A stretch of 11,876 bases of DNA from NCBI GenBank assembly GCA_035559315.1, contig DATMBJ010000089.1, positions 1 through 11,876 on the forward strand. The letters run 5' to 3'. Below the pieces are notes generated by a model. It had not been told where the DNA came from. It made no database searches and worked only from the letters and a program-made list of their open reading frames with translations. This DNA comes from DATLZM01 sp035559315 (lineage in GTDB: Bacteria > Actinomycetota > UBA4738 > HRBIN12). This document shows positions 1 through 6,543 of the stretch, piece by piece. Both the position numbers and the translations under genes were made by a program. The first letter of the stretch is position 1. Each line of letters opens with the position of its first letter.

Positions 1-234
1 GGGGCGAGGTCCGTGCCGCTCCCCGAGCTCGAGCGGCGGCTGGACGAGCTCCCCCGCGACGTCGAGGTCGTGGCCTACTGCCGCGGCCCCTACTGCGTGC
101 TCGCGCCCGAGGCCCTCGGGATCCTCCGGGCGGCCGGGTTCCGGGCGCGGCGGCTCGAGGACGGGTTCCCCGAGTGGCGCCTGGCCGGGCTCCCCGTCGA
201 GGTCGGTGAACGGCGAGGGGGCGGCGGGTGCTGA
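1..234 (+). CDS. C-terminal part of an ArsR-family regulator with rhodanese domain (5' truncated by window edge)
   Basis: Frame 1 is open from the first base to a TGA at 232-234 and gives a 77-residue C-terminal piece. It reads as a rhodanese domain: an entry strand GARSVPL, the active-site loop AYCRGPYC (second Cys in the usual persulfide position), then APEAL and the closing segment LEDGFPEWRLAGLPVE. This exact loop style is typical of proteins in which an N-terminal ArsR/SmtB winged helix is fused to a rhodanese domain; that N-terminal part would lie upstream of the window. Such proteins are thought to sense or handle reactive sulfur or thiol-reactive metals. The tail after the domain (GERRGGGGC) is low-complexity and runs into a 24-bp tandem duplication, so the native C-terminus may be altered. 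A DsrE-like remnant follows at once, which fits a sulfur-transfer context. A stand-alone rhodanese cannot be excluded because the N-terminus is missing. Confidence 0.8.
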   Translation, partial: GARSVPLPELERRLDELPRDVEVVAYCRGPYCVLAPEALGILRAAGFRARRLEDGFPEWRLAGLPVEVGERRGGGGC

Positions 235-266
235 TCGTCCCGGGGCGGCGGGTGCTAATCGTCCCG
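219..266. repeat. 24-bp direct tandem duplication (two copies)
   Basis: Bases 219-242 and 243-266 are head-to-tail copies of the same 24-base unit with a single difference (G at 233, A at 257). The first copy contains the stop codon of the rhodanese gene and a GTG start candidate at 228; the second repeats the GTG at 252. Because 24 is a multiple of three, the duplication alone does not shift the frame. It probably arose by replication slippage at the overlapping stop/start junction of the two genes. Confidence 0.9.
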
Positions 267-434
267 GGACGACCCGTCGGACGGCTCGGAGCGCTCGTAC
301 GACGGGCTGCGGCTCGCGATCTCCCTCTCGAAGCGGGACGGCGTGGAGGTCCGGGTCTTCCTGATCGGGGACGCCGTCGGCTGCGCGGTGGCCGGGCGAA
401 GGGTGCCCGAGCCGACCGGGTCGTGACGTTCTGA
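228..434 (+). pseudogene. DsrE-family (sulfur relay-like) pseudogene, frameshifted and internally deleted
   Basis: Three pieces of one DsrE-type protein are visible in two frames. Frame 3 from GTG 228 or 252 gives the opening strand VLIV. Frame 1 from 268 gives DDPSDGSERSYDGLRLAISL, SKRDGVEVRVFLIGDAVGCA and VAGRRVPE (to about 408), which is the typical N-terminal half of small DsrE proteins. Frame 3 again at 411-434 gives ADRVVTF and a stop, which resembles the usual C-terminal strand of the family. Homologues are about 110-120 residues, so roughly half the protein, including the middle with its usual Cys-containing loop, is missing. One extra base near 264-268 and an out-of-frame internal deletion near 408-411 explain the layout. 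DsrE proteins bind or transfer sulfane sulfur; this copy should be non-functional. Sequencing or assembly error could explain the first shift but not the missing middle. Confidence 0.78.
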
Positions 435-463
435 CGGTCCCCTCCGGCCCGCGGCCCGGTGCC

Positions 464-3106
464 TCAGTGGCCGGCGGGGGCGGCCTCGGCCCAGTTCGGC
501 CCCCAGCCCACGTCGGCCCGGAGCGGGACCGCGAGCTCGTAGGCCGACTCCATCGCCCGCTTCACGACGGCCGCCGCCTGCTCGACCCGCTCCCTCGCCA
601 CCTCGAACACGAGCTCGTCGTGGACCGTGAGCAGCATGTGGCAGTCGAGCTCGGCCTCCCGGATCGCCCGGTCCACCCCCAGCATCCCGAGCTTGAAGAC
701 GTCGGCCGCGCTCCCCTGGATCGGGGCGTTCAGCGCGATCCGCCGGCCCATGTCGCGGACCCGCGGGTTGGGGTGCTGGAGCTCGGGGACGTACCGCCGC
801 CGACCGAGGATCGTCTCGGTGAACCCCTCGGCCGCGGCCTTGGCCACCTGCCGCTCGAGGTACTCCCGGATCCTCGGGAACCGGGCGAAGTAGGCGTCCA
901 TGATCTCCTGGGCCTCGTCGGGCGTGATCCCCAGCCGCTGGGCCAGCCCGTAGGCGTTCATCCCGTAGGCCAGGCCGTAGTTCACCATCTTGGCCCGGTT
1001 CCGGAGCGCTGGGTCCACCCGGTCCTCAGGGAGCCCGAAGACCCGGGCCGCGGTGGCGGTGTGGATGTCAGCGTCGGAGGCGAAGGCCTCCCGGAGCCCC
1101 TCGTCCCCCGAGAGGTGCGCGAGGATCCGCAGCTCGATCTGCGAGTAGTCCGCGACGAGCAGGAGCTGGTCGGGCGACCCCGGGATGAACGCCCGACGGA
1201 TCTGGCGGCCGAGCTCGGTGCGGACCGGGATGTTCTGGAGGTTCGGGTTGGAGCTCGACAAGCGCCCCGTGGCCGCCACGGTCTGGTTGAACGAGGTGTG
1301 GACCCGCCCGGTCCGGGGGTCCACGAGCCTCGGCAGCGCCTCGAGGTAGGTGGAGTTCAGCTTGTCCAGCTCGCGCCAGGCCAGGAGGGCGTCCACGATC
1401 GGGTGCTGGTCCCGGAGCTTCTCCAGGACGCTCGCGTCGGTCGAGAGCTGCCCCTTGGGGGTCCGCTTCCCCGGCTGGAGGCGCAGCTCCTCGTAGAGGA
1501 CCTGGCGGAGCTGGGGCGGGGAGTTGAGGTTGAACTCCCGTCCCGCGTAGCGGTAGATCCGGACCTCGAGGTCCCGCATCCGGTCCCGGACCCCCTCGGC
1601 CATCTCCTCCAGGTAGGCGACGTCCAGGGCCACCCCCCGGGCCTGCATCCGGGCGAGCACCGAGGAGAGCGGCAGCTCCACCTCCTCCAGGAGCCGGCGC
1701 ATCCCAGCCCGGTCGATCCGCTCCTCCATCGCGGGGACCAGGAGCGCCACGGCCGCGGCCTCCGCCGCCGCGAGCCGCCAGGCCTCCCCGAACAACTGCC
1801 CCTCGGCCTCGGGCTCCACCCCCGCCAGGAGGTCCCGGCCCAGGTAGCGCTCGCACAGGGCCCCCACCGGGTAGTCGGCGGCGGCGGGGTCCAGGAGGTA
1901 GCCGGCGAGCATGGGGTCGAAGGCCACCCCGGCCAGCGTCCCGCCCTCGGCGAGGATCGCGGTCTCGAGGTCCTTCGCGTCGTGGGCCCACTTCCGCCGC
2001 GAGGGGTCGGCGAGCCAGGACGCGATGAGGCCGATCCCGTCGAGCTCGCAGTAGGCGGCCTGGCCCCCGCCGGCCGAGACCGCCGCCCCCCGGACCTCGC
2101 GGGCCTCGACCTGGAGGCGCACCGCGAGCGGCGCGTCGGCCTCGAGGAGCCCGAGGAGCTCCTCGGGCCCCACGCGTCGGAGGTCGAGCTCGGCCGCCTC
2201 GAGCTGCTTCTCGGCCCGGGCCACCTCCTCCAGGCGCTCGAGCAGCGTCCGGAACTCGAGCGAGCGGAAGAGCCGGCGGACCTCCTCCATATCCCACTCC
2301 CCCATCCGGAGGTCCTCGGGCTCCACGTCGAGGGGGAGGTCCGTCCGGAGGCGCGCGAGCTCCTTGTTCCGGACGAGCTCCTCCCCCGCGGCCTCGATCG
2401 CCTCGCGGAGCTTCGGCTTGAGCTCAGCCGTCCGCTCGAGCAGCCCCTCCACCGACCCGAACTCCTGGACGAGGCGGGCCGCGGTCTTCTCCCCGACCCC
2501 GGGCACCCCCGGGATGTTGTCCGAGGGGTCGCCCTTGAGCGCGACGTAGTCCAGGTACTTCTCCGGCGGGAGCCCGTACCGCTCCCGGACCGCGTCCTCG
2601 TCGTAGCGGACGATGTCCGAGATCCCCTTGCGGTTGAACATCACGGCGATCCCGGGGCGGACGAGCTGGAAGAAGTCCCGGTCGGCCGTGACGATCACGA
2701 CCTCCATCCCGCGTTCCGCGGCCCGCACCGCGAGCGTGGCGATCGCGTCGTCGGCCTCGTGGCCCTCGACCTCCACGACCGGGACCGCCAGCTTGTCCAG
2801 CACCTCCCGGATCAGCGGGAGCTGCTGGCGGAACTCGTCCGGCGCCTCGGGCCGCCCGGCCTTGTACTCGGCGAACACCTCCAGCCGGACGGTCGGGGCC
2901 CCCTTGTCGAAGGCCACGGCGATGAGGTCGGGCCGCTCCTCCGCGAGCAGCTTGAGGAGCATCGAGGTGAACCCGTAGACCGCGTTCGTCACCTGGCCCG
3001 TGGAGGTGGCGAGGTCCGGCGGCAGCGCGAAGAACGCCCGGTAGGCGAGGGAGTGGCCGTCGAGGAGGAACAGGCGCGGGCGGCGGTCCTTCCCGGGGTC
3101 GGCCAC
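464..3106 (-). CDS. polA: DNA polymerase I
   Basis: Family A DNA polymerase of 880 residues that fills gaps, replaces RNA primers and acts in repair. Residues 10-300 are the 5'-3' exonuclease: LFLLDG with Asp16, GHEADD (115-120), TADRD (140-144) and the helix-hairpin-helix GDPSDNIPGVPGVGEKTA (192-209). Residues about 310-480 are the DnaQ-like fold, but the proofreading residues are gone: no Asp-x-Glu in the first motif (AVRLQVEAR), and the last motif reads AAAEAAAVALL where the active enzyme has Tyr and Asp. The polymerase domain is intact: motif A VADYSQIELRI (Asp653), motif B RNRAKMVNYG (702-711, Lys706, Tyr710) and motif C TVHDE (Asp830). Length is normal. The start is GTG, chosen because MADPGKDRRPRLFLLDGHS matches the family and because a -10-like TAGGAT lies 7 bases upstream; there is no Shine-Dalgarno sequence. 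Confidence 0.98.
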   Translation of the reverse strand: MADPGKDRRPRLFLLDGHSLAYRAFFALPPDLATSTGQVTNAVYGFTSMLLKLLAEERPDLIAVAFDKGAPTVRLEVFAEYKAGRPEAPDEFRQQLPLIREVLDKLAVPVVEVEGHEADDAIATLAVRAAERGMEVVIVTADRDFFQLVRPGIAVMFNRKGISDIVRYDEDAVRERYGLPPEKYLDYVALKGDPSDNIPGVPGVGEKTAARLVQEFGSVEGLLERTAELKPKLREAIEAAGEELVRNKELARLRTDLPLDVEPEDLRMGEWDMEEVRRLFRSLEFRTLLERLEEVARAEKQLEAAELDLRRVGPEELLGLLEADAPLAVRLQVEAREVRGAAVSAGGGQAAYCELDGIGLIASWLADPSRRKWAHDAKDLETAILAEGGTLAGVAFDPMLAGYLLDPAAADYPVGALCERYLGRDLLAGVEPEAEGQLFGEAWRLAAAEAAAVALLVPAMEERIDRAGMRRLLEEVELPLSSVLARMQARGVALDVAYLEEMAEGVRDRMRDLEVRIYRYAGREFNLNSPPQLRQVLYEELRLQPGKRTPKGQLSTDASVLEKLRDQHPIVDALLAWRELDKLNSTYLEALPRLVDPRTGRVHTSFNQTVAATGRLSSSNPNLQNIPVRTELGRQIRRAFIPGSPDQLLLVADYSQIELRILAHLSGDEGLREAFASDADIHTATAARVFGLPEDRVDPALRNRAKMVNYGLAYGMNAYGLAQRLGITPDEAQEIMDAYFARFPRIREYLERQVAKAAAEGFTETILGRRRYVPELQHPNPRVRDMGRRIALNAPIQGSAADVFKLGMLGVDRAIREAELDCHMLLTVHDELVFEVARERVEQAAAVVKRAMESAYELAVPLRADVGWGPNWAEAAPAGH

Positions 3107-3113
3107 GGCCGGA

Positions 3114-3119
3114 ATCCTA
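3114..3119 (-). promoter_or_regulatory. Probable leaderless promoter of polA
   Basis: On the minus strand TAGGAT (3119 down to 3114) sits 7 bases before the GTG at 3106. Transcription would start on or next to the start codon. No purine-rich ribosome site and no clear -35 box are present. The same spacing is seen at 4014, 5716 and 10895. Confidence 0.5.
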
Positions 3120-3120
3120 C

Positions 3121-3146
3121 CGCCCCGGCCCGCCCGGGCCGGGGCG
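3121..3146. terminator. Perfect 12-bp inverted repeat between two minus-strand genes
   Basis: Arms 3121-3132 and 3135-3146 are exact reverse complements with only 2 bases between them, all G or C. The element lies 14 bases beyond the stop of the secreted-protein gene and just upstream of the polA -10-like box. It could end transcription of the upstream gene as a hairpin without a U-tract, a type seen in GC-rich actinobacteria, or act as an operator for polA. No T-run follows on either strand. Confidence 0.45.
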
Positions 3147-3160
3147 ACCGGCGGACGGCG

Positions 3161-3799
3161 TCAGCGCGAGCGGCGGAGGCGGAGCGCCCGGCGCATCGCT
3201 CCGCGGGCCGCGAGGACGCCCGCCGCCAGCGCCAGGAGCTGCCCGACCGTGGGCCCGGCCGGGCCGACCGGGGAGGTCGACCGCGACGCCAGGCGGAGCT
3301 CGGGGGCAGCGGCGGAGGTCGGCGGGTAGCCCTCGCAGGTCACCCAGAACACCTTGTGCTTCACGTCGGCCCCGATCGACCCCTCGGCCTCCACCGTGAG
3401 GAAGACGTGGAACCCCTGGTTCGGGTGGGGCTCGAAGCCGGCGAGCGCGCCCGAGAGGTCGATCGTCGCCGACCCGTCGAGGTCGGTGCCCCCGCCCGCT
3501 GCATCCGCCCCGATGTCCAGGCTCCCGGTCGCGAGCATGGCGTCCTGCCCGCTCGGCGGGTGGATCGTGAACGTGTAGGTGGCCTGCAGGTCCCCCTGGT
3601 CGTAGCCGTAGAGGTCGATCTGGAACACGCAGCCCACGTGGGGCTCGTTGTCGGGGTGGTCGTCGAAGGGATGCCCGTCGACCTTCACCGTGCCGTTGTT
3701 CCCCGGGGGGCCCGGAGGCGCGGCCCACGCCGCGCCGGGCCCCAGGCTCAGCACGGCCGCGCCCACGATCCCTCCGAGGACGAGCCGGCGGACCCTCAC
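3161..3799 (-). CDS. Secreted, C-terminally anchored protein of unknown function
   Basis: 212 residues from a GTG at 3799, chosen because GGAGG lies 4 bases upstream and a signal peptide starts there: RVRR, then hydrophobic residues 6-20, with a likely cleavage after AWA (residues 25-27). The frame is open further upstream to 3889, but that extension would bury the signal peptide. The mature part opens with a Pro/Gly-rich stretch and GTVKVDGHPFDDHPDNEPHV, then a beta-rich domain with two cysteines (Cys57, Cys155) that could form one disulfide. A Pro/Ser-rich spacer (160-184) leads to a hydrophobic helix (185-199) and an Arg-rich tail (RRALRLRRSR), the layout of a membrane-retained surface protein; there is no LPxTG motif. 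I recall similar uncharacterised actinobacterial surface proteins but cannot name a family. It lies upstream of polA on the same strand, separated by a strong inverted repeat, so it is probably its own unit. Confidence 0.8.
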   Translation of the reverse strand: MRVRRLVLGGIVGAAVLSLGPGAAWAAPPGPPGNNGTVKVDGHPFDDHPDNEPHVGCVFQIDLYGYDQGDLQATYTFTIHPPSGQDAMLATGSLDIGADAAGGGTDLDGSATIDLSGALAGFEPHPNQGFHVFLTVEAEGSIGADVKHKVFWVTCEGYPPTSAAAPELRLASRSTSPVGPAGPTVGQLLALAAGVLAARGAMRRALRLRRSR

Positions 3800-4013
3800 G
3801 GAACCTCCCACGCGCGCCTCGACGCCCACGGCCTCCCTACCGCGGCCACCCTGCCGGAGGCGACCGCATGTGCCATCGTCCGTGGGCACGAAGTTCCCCG
3901 GTCGATCGGGCGACGGAGGGGGTGGGACCGGAGCGCCGGTGGCGGGCCGTCCAGCGTAGGCCGGGTCGTGGTCCAGCCGTAGAGCTGCTACGGGCGCCAG
4001 GGGCGTGCTGCGG

Positions 4014-4019
4014 TAGCCT
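4014..4019 (+). promoter_or_regulatory. Probable leaderless promoter of the DtxR-family gene
   Basis: TAGCCT ends 7 bases before the GTG at 4027, and no Shine-Dalgarno sequence is present. No convincing -35 box is seen 16-18 bases upstream. The whole 227-base divergent gap 3800-4026 otherwise shows only a short dyad, GTAG-N5-CTAC (3979-3991). Confidence 0.5.
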
Positions 4020-4026
4020 TCGGGCC

Positions 4027-4734
4027 GTGGTCCCGGCCGAGCACCCCGCCGCGGCGTACCTCGAGGCCCTGTACGAGATGGGCGAGGAGGGCATCCCCCT
4101 CGTCCAGGCCCGCCTGGCGGAGTGGCTGGGGGTGTCCGCCGCCTCGGCCTCGGAGGCCGTGAAGCGCCTGGTCCGCGACGGGCTCGTCGTGAACGAGGGG
4201 CGGCGCCTGGCGTTCACCGAGGCCGGCCAGCGCCTCGCCGAGGTCCTGGTCCGCCGCCACCGGCTGGTCGAGCACTTCCTGATCCGGATCCTCGGGCTCC
4301 CCTGGCACCGCGCCCACGAGGAGGCGGTCCGGTGGGAGAAGGTGGTCTCCGACGAGGTCGAGGCCCGCTTCGTGGAGCTGCTCGGCGATCCCGCCACCTG
4401 CCCGCACGGCAACCCCATCCCCGGCGCCGCCAGCCCGGTCGACCTCTCCGGGCTCGTCCGCCTCCGGGACGTCGGGCCGGGCTCCCGCGTCGTCCTCCGT
4501 CGCCTCACCGAGGACCTCGAGCTCGACCTCGAGGTGATGCGGTTCCTCGAGGAGAGCGGCCTGATGCCGGGCGCCGAGATCGAGGTCCGCAGCGTGGCGC
4601 CGGACGGCGCGTTCGCGCTCCGGGTGGGCGACCGGGAGGTCGCGCTGGGCGCCCACCTCTCCGACAACCTCTGGGTCGAGCCGGCCCCGGCGCCGCGGGA
4701 GCCGAGGGCGGTCGTTCGGTCTCGAACGGCTTGA
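4027..4734 (+). CDS. DtxR/IdeR-family metal-dependent regulator with C-terminal FeoA-like domain, altered metal site
   Basis: 235 residues. Residues 8-62 form the winged helix (AAYLEALYEMGEEG, then recognition region GVSAASASEAVKRLVRDGLV). Residues 64-133 are the dimerisation and metal-binding domain, ending in the family signature TCPHGNPIPG (124-133). Residues about 148-225 form an SH3/FeoA-like domain. Known DtxR ancillary-site ligands are kept (His78, Glu82, His97, matching DtxR His79, Glu83, His98). The activating site looks changed: the DtxR Met10, Cys102 and His106 positions hold Ala10, Val101 and Lys105, and only Glu104 (DtxR Glu105) remains. It may respond to another metal, respond weakly, or bind DNA without metal. 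The GTG start is set by homology and by a -10-like box 7 bases upstream; the open frame reaches back to 3868 but that part has no family similarity. The stop codon lies inside the -35 box of the iron permease gene. Confidence 0.93.
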   Translation: MVPAEHPAAAYLEALYEMGEEGIPLVQARLAEWLGVSAASASEAVKRLVRDGLVVNEGRRLAFTEAGQRLAEVLVRRHRLVEHFLIRILGLPWHRAHEEAVRWEKVVSDEVEARFVELLGDPATCPHGNPIPGAASPVDLSGLVRLRDVGPGSRVVLRRLTEDLELDLEVMRFLEESGLMPGAEIEVRSVAPDGAFALRVGDREVALGAHLSDNLWVEPAPAPREPRAVVRSRTA

Positions 4735-4759
4735 CCGATTCCGACTTCCTAGATAGGAT
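4731..4759 (+). promoter_or_regulatory. Promoter of the FTR1-type iron permease gene
   Basis: TTGACC (4731-4736) and TAGGAT (4754-4759) are separated by 17 bases, a near-consensus housekeeping promoter. The -35 overlaps the stop codon of the upstream regulator. A dyad TCCTA-GA-TAGGA (4747-4758) overlaps the -10 box and could bind a dimeric regulator. Confidence 0.7.
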
Positions 4760-4782
4760 TTCGGCGCCCCGAACCGAGAGAG

Positions 4783-4796
4783 TTAGGCAGACCTGA
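4783..4796 (+). promoter_or_regulatory. DtxR/IdeR-box-like operator in the permease leader
   Basis: TTAGGCAGACCTGA matches 11 of 14 bases of TTAGGCTAACCTAA, the right-hand part of the IdeR box, with half-sites TTAGG and CCTGA spaced by 4. It lies about 17-30 bases after the predicted transcription start and just before the ribosome site, a position where a bound repressor would block transcription. The outer left half-site of the full 19-bp box is not conserved. Confidence 0.5.
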
Positions 4797-4811
4797 GAAA
4801 GGGGGCCGCCG

Positions 4812-5681
4812 ATGGGAGCCGCCTTCCTGATCACCCTCCGGGAGGGCATCGAGGCCGCGCTGATCGTCTCGATCCTCCTCGCCTACCTCCGGCAGCTCGG
4901 CCGGACCGACCGCTCGAAGCTCGTGTGGTGGGGGACGGCGGCCGCGATCGGCGTGAGCCTCGTCGTCGGCGGCGTGGTCTTCGCCGTGGCCGGCGAGTTC
5001 GAGGGGAAGGCCGAGGAGGTCTTCGAGGGCCTCGTGTCGCTCTCGGCCGTCGGCGTCCTCACCTGGATGATCTTCTGGATGCGGCGGCAGGCCGCCCGGA
5101 TCAAGAGCGAGCTCCAGGAACGGGTGGACGCGGCCCTGCTCGGCGGCGGGTTCGCGCTGGCGAGCCTGGCGTTCGTCGTCGTCCTCCGGGAGGGCGTGGA
5201 AACCGCGCTCTTCCTGTTCGCCACGGCCAAGGCCACGGCCCAGGGGGCGGGCGGCGCCGTGGGGCAGGCCGTGGGCTCGCTGCTCGGGCTCGGGACCGCC
5301 CTGGTCCTGGGGTACCTCCTGTACCGGGGCGGGATCCGGCTGAACCTCCGGACGTTCTTCAAGGTCACCGGGGCCCTGATCCTGGTGGTGGCCGCCGGCC
5401 TGTTCGCCTTCTCCCTCCACGAGCTCCAGGAGGCGGGGTGGATCCCGATCCTCACCGGCACCGCGTACGACGCGTCGGCGCTCCTGCCGGACGCGGACGG
5501 CGTCGGCTCGCTCCTCCGGGCGATCGTCGGCTACAACGACGACCCGACCTGGCTCGAGGTCGTGGCGTGGGCCGGCTACCTGGCCGTGACGGGCGGCCTG
5601 TTCTTCCGGCCCGCCAGGCCGGCCCCGGTCCCGGTGGCCGCCGCGGACGAGGCCCGGTCCCGGGAGGACGTCGTCCGGTAG
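4812..5681 (+). CDS. FTR1/EfeU-type high-affinity iron permease
   Basis: 289-residue inner-membrane permease of the FTR1 (Pfam) family, which moves ferric iron. Both hallmark motifs are present: REGIE (residues 10-14, in the first helix) and REGVE (126-130, in the fourth helix). The conserved segment EGLVSLSAVGVLTWMIFWM (72-90) lies between. About seven hydrophobic helices can be traced, the last at about 257-267. The ATG start has AGGGGG about 7 bases upstream. The periplasmic EfeO and EfeB partners of the Efe system are not in the window, so it either works alone, as some bacterial homologues do, or has partners elsewhere. The DtxR-family gene lies directly upstream and a DtxR-box-like site sits in its leader, so iron-responsive repression is likely. 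Confidence 0.95.
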   Translation: MGAAFLITLREGIEAALIVSILLAYLRQLGRTDRSKLVWWGTAAAIGVSLVVGGVVFAVAGEFEGKAEEVFEGLVSLSAVGVLTWMIFWMRRQAARIKSELQERVDAALLGGGFALASLAFVVVLREGVETALFLFATAKATAQGAGGAVGQAVGSLLGLGTALVLGYLLYRGGIRLNLRTFFKVTGALILVVAAGLFAFSLHELQEAGWIPILTGTAYDASALLPDADGVGSLLRAIVGYNDDPTWLEVVAWAGYLAVTGGLFFRPARPAPVPVAAADEARSREDVVR

Positions 5682-5693
5682 GCGGAGCGGCCG

Positions 5694-5731
5694 GGCGCCG
5701 GGGCGGCCCGCCGGGTACCCTTCCCGGCGCC
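5694..5731. repeat. 9-bp inverted repeat flanking the DUF554 -10 region
   Basis: GGCGCCGGG (5694-5702) and CCCGGCGCC (5723-5731) are exact reverse complements separated by 20 bases. The right arm ends one base before the GTG start at 5732, and the -10-like TACCCT (5716-5721) lies in the loop. It can serve as a terminator-like hairpin for transcripts arriving from the iron permease gene or as an operator. Confidence 0.5.
5716..5721 (+). promoter_or_regulatory. Probable short-leader or leaderless promoter of the DUF554 gene
   Basis: TACCCT ends 10 bases before the GTG at 5732, which would leave a leader of only a few bases. No Shine-Dalgarno sequence is present. It is similar in sequence and position to the boxes at 4014 and 10895. 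Confidence 0.42.
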
Positions 5732-6454
5732 GTGCCGCTCACCGGGACCCTGATCAACGTCGCCACGGTCCTCGCGGGGACCGCCGTCGGGACCCTGTTC
5801 GGCGCCCGCCTCCCCGACCGGGTCCGGGAGACGCTCCTCCACGCGCTGGGGCTCCTCACGCTGGTCGTCGGCATCCGGGAAGCCCTGGGGGCCTTCGAGC
5901 CGCCCCTCTCGTCCCTCACCCGGGGGAGCGTCCTCGTCGTGATGGGGAGCGTGCTCCTCGGCGGGCTGGTCGGCGAGGCCGTCCGGATCGAGGACCGGCT
6001 GGAGCGGGCCGGGGAGGCGCTCAAGCGCCGGGTCGGCCGGTCCCAGGCCCGCTTCACCGAGGGGTTCGTCACCGCCTCCCTCGTCTTCTGCGTGGGGCCG
6101 ATGACCATCCTCGGCTCGATCCAGGGCGGGCTCACCGGCGACCACCAGCTCCTCGCGATCAAGGCGCTCCTCGACGGGTTCGCGGCCGTGGCCTTCGCCT
6201 CGGCCCTCGGCTGGGGCGTGGGCTTCTCGGTGATCACGATCCTCGTCTACCAGGGGGGCCTGGCGCTGGGGGCGGCGAGCCTCGCCGACGTCTTCACACC
6301 GGTCACGGTCGCCGCGATCACGGCGGTGGGCGGCGTGCTGATCCTGGGTATCGGCCTCCGCCTCCTCGAGCTGCGGAGGATCCGGGTGGGGAACCTGCTG
6401 CCGGCCCTGGTCCTCGGGCCCCTCGCGTTCGCGCTCCTCGAGGCGCTCCGGTAG
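5732..6454 (+). CDS. DUF554 family membrane protein
   Basis: 240 residues, about seven hydrophobic helices. Features of the DUF554 (YqgA-like) family are clear: the N-terminal GTLINVATVLAGTAVGTLFG, the central FTEGFVTASLVFCVGPMTIL followed by GSIQGGLTGDHQLLAIKALL, DGFAAVAFASALGWGVGFSV and the C-terminal RVGNLLPALVLGPLAFAL. Length is normal for the family. The biochemical role is unknown; the regular glycine-rich helices suggest a transporter or channel, which is inference. The GTG start follows from the family N-terminus. It lies 50 bases after the iron permease gene on the same strand, so read-through is possible, although a 9-bp inverted repeat and its own -10-like box sit between. Confidence 0.93.
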   Translation: MPLTGTLINVATVLAGTAVGTLFGARLPDRVRETLLHALGLLTLVVGIREALGAFEPPLSSLTRGSVLVVMGSVLLGGLVGEAVRIEDRLERAGEALKRRVGRSQARFTEGFVTASLVFCVGPMTILGSIQGGLTGDHQLLAIKALLDGFAAVAFASALGWGVGFSVITILVYQGGLALGAASLADVFTPVTVAAITAVGGVLILGIGLRLLELRRIRVGNLLPALVLGPLAFALLEALR

Positions 6455-6468
6455 AGCGGCTCCGACCG

Positions 6469-6480
6469 GGGCCCGGGCCC
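6469..6480. terminator. Weak terminator-like palindrome after the DUF554 gene
   Basis: GGGCCCGGGCCC is a perfect 12-base palindrome 15 bases after the stop. A pyrimidine-rich stretch (ctctttcttcccctcc, 6491-6506) follows about 10 bases later. There is no loop of normal size and no direct T-run, so termination here is only a possibility. Confidence 0.25.
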
Positions 6481-6543
6481 GATGATGTCACTCTTTCTTC
6501 CCCTCCATCGACGCCCGCCGCTACCTGCGCCATCCACCCGAGG

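Noticed and set aside
1068..2297. 409-residue minus-strand open frame inside polA in another frame
   Set aside because: Low-complexity Gly/Arg/Pro product with no motif, fully covered by polA.
467..3982. 1171-residue open frame on the plus strand across polA and the secreted-protein gene
   Set aside because: It is antisense to a clear polA; in GC-rich DNA the frame opposite a real gene often stays open. No family features, Arg/Pro/Gly-rich composition.
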